DNA of 64,000 nt. It comes from Spirodela intermedia. Taxonomy: Eukaryota > Streptophyta > Magnoliopsida > Alismatales > Araceae. The position numbers and the translations under genes are program-made. This document shows, one piece after another, positions 63,053 to 64,000 of this stretch; position 1 is the stretch's first letter, and every line of letters begins with the position of its first letter. The stretch covers positions 6,333,501 to 6,397,500 of the forward strand of contig LR746269.1 of NCBI GenBank assembly GCA_902729315.2, in the 5' to 3' direction. Under the pieces are notes generated by a model. That model was not told the DNA's origin, did no database searches, and saw nothing but the letters and a program-made list of their open reading frames with translations.

Positions 63053-63487
63053 GTGAAGCACAATCTGGTTCAATTGGTTGGCATCCGGATTTTGGACTTC
63101 CAACATCAATTTGATCGAGGAAAACACGAAAAAAAGGGTCCAGCCTCCATACAGTATAATGCAGCTAGCAAATATAGTGATCGATCAGTAGTTGGGGATT
63201 ATCTTTCCTTCTTATCTTCCATTGAACGCGATTTTGGATAAAAAGGGAAAAAGAAGACAAGCCTGCCACCAGCATTGCAATTTGAGGGGCATGGATTGAC
63301 ACCTTTGAAACTAGCCGAGATGGGGTTGGCTACTTTTTCTGAAATTAGTTTATCCGATCAAGCCCAATATGATCTTGATTGGGACTGGCCAGGGCAGATC
63401 TACATGGTCGATCAGATTCAGCCTTCTATGATGGTTAATCGTGAAATTTGGATTAAATTAGAAAAACATAGCAATTATCTGGTTTAA
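63053..63487 (+). pseudogene. Orphan coding-like stretch interrupted by one stop
   Basis: Two open segments lie in the same frame (63053-63241 and 63275-63487), separated by a TAA and about ten codons. Read through the stop they give one 144-codon stretch. The second part has protein-like composition (FEGHGLTPLKLAEMGLATF, YDLDWDWPGQIYMVDQ). I do not recognise the family. It may be a decayed gene, a retroelement part, or an exon whose splice sites I missed. Confidence 0.3.
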
Positions 63488-63749
63488 TGAGTTCCATCAG
63501 CTAAATTGGCAAACTACGTTCTCAAAGCTAGATGTGCATAAGATTACTGAATCTCAATCACTTTCAGAGAACTAATATAACTCTATACTCCTCCATATTA
63601 TTCTGCCTTTTTCTCATTCCTGGAGAGCCAATTAAATCCCGAATCCACTTTGTTGGTACTCAATCTAATCCTAATATCATAAATAATAAGTAGAAATTGG
63701 ATGCAATAAAGAACGTCTTTATCTTCAAATATCATGAATAAAATATTTT

Positions 63750-63885
63750 ATTAATAGAGAGCGGATCATCCTTCCCTCAGTCACACAAAGCACAATTGAA
63801 TCTTTGGCGTCAATAATGGCCAGTGATGATCCAGCACCATCGAATCCTATATCATATCCTACACTGCCAATTGAAAGTCCCCTGA
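63750..63885 (-). other. Possible exon at the right edge of the window
   Basis: The minus strand reads GLSIGSVGYDIGFDGAGSS, then LAIIDAKDSIVLCVTEGRM with no stop, and has a codon pattern unlike its AT-rich flanks. It could be an exon of a gene continuing past 64 kb, or of an upstream gene. I do not recognise the family, and the splice edges are unclear. Confidence 0.3.
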
Positions 63886-64000
63886 AAATTATAATCTATG
63901 AAAGCAAAGGTGGATCAAGAAAATAAAGGCAAAAATATCTCAAATACCTCACAATCTAAGCATCTTGGAGGGTCGTGGTTGAATATCATCTGATTACATA

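Noticed and set aside
1-64000. CRISPR arrays, prokaryotic operons, toxin or viral genes
   Set aside because: No direct-repeat/spacer pattern, ribosome-binding-site gene strings or viral proteins were seen; everything recognisable is plant nuclear DNA or retrotransposon relics.

Overview
This is nuclear DNA of a flowering plant. Every convincing gene is split by spliceosomal introns, gives its best protein in exons joined with consistent phase, and belongs to a plant or general eukaryotic family. Exons of several genes are very GC-rich, introns are AT-rich, and long (GA)n/(CT)n microsatellites are unusually common. The fairly compact spacing fits a small- to medium-genome angiosperm, possibly a monocot, but I cannot name the species. 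There is no rRNA, convincing tRNA, CRISPR or bacterial-type operon.

Layout. 1-8.8 kb: an SGF11 gene (SAGA deubiquitinase module, minus strand) whose 3' end is also present as two broken copies at 1-113 and 1851-2490; a decayed Ty1/copia retrotransposon (2.67-6.78 kb, minus strand) lies between copy and parent. 8.8-17.8 kb: SGF11 leader and promoter, a 92-residue conserved small protein (minus), a divergent promoter, and a SIP1-type trihelix transcription factor (plus). 17.8-25 kb: an MRH1/MDIS2-type LRR receptor pseudokinase (9 exons, minus) and a patellin SEC14-GOLD protein (4 exons, minus). 26.5-31.2 kb: a DCD-plus-kelch protein (10 exons, plus). 31.6-42.8 kb: NAA25, auxiliary subunit of N-terminal acetyltransferase B (18 exons, minus). 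43.6-49.9 kb: a BADC-type biotin/lipoyl-attachment-like protein (9 exons, plus). 50.0-54.8 kb, all minus: a THA8-like PPR protein, a DREB2-type AP2 factor with heat-shock-like and ABRE-like upstream elements, and a mitoferrin-like carrier with a broken frame. 57.3-59.8 kb: the 3' exons of an ATG27-like membrane protein (minus). 59.8-64 kb: mostly unassigned DNA with retroelement relics and two orphan coding-like stretches.

The genes do not form a pathway; this looks like ordinary plant gene order. Exon coordinates were worked out by hand from splice signals, reading-frame phase and remembered family alignments. They are predictions, but the phase closes in every model given as complete, with the broken mitoferrin as the exception. 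I found no clear undescribed system. The best leads are the triplicated SGF11 3' end, a probable GC-AG intron in the receptor kinase, the mitoferrin lesion, and a minisatellite in a BADC intron.
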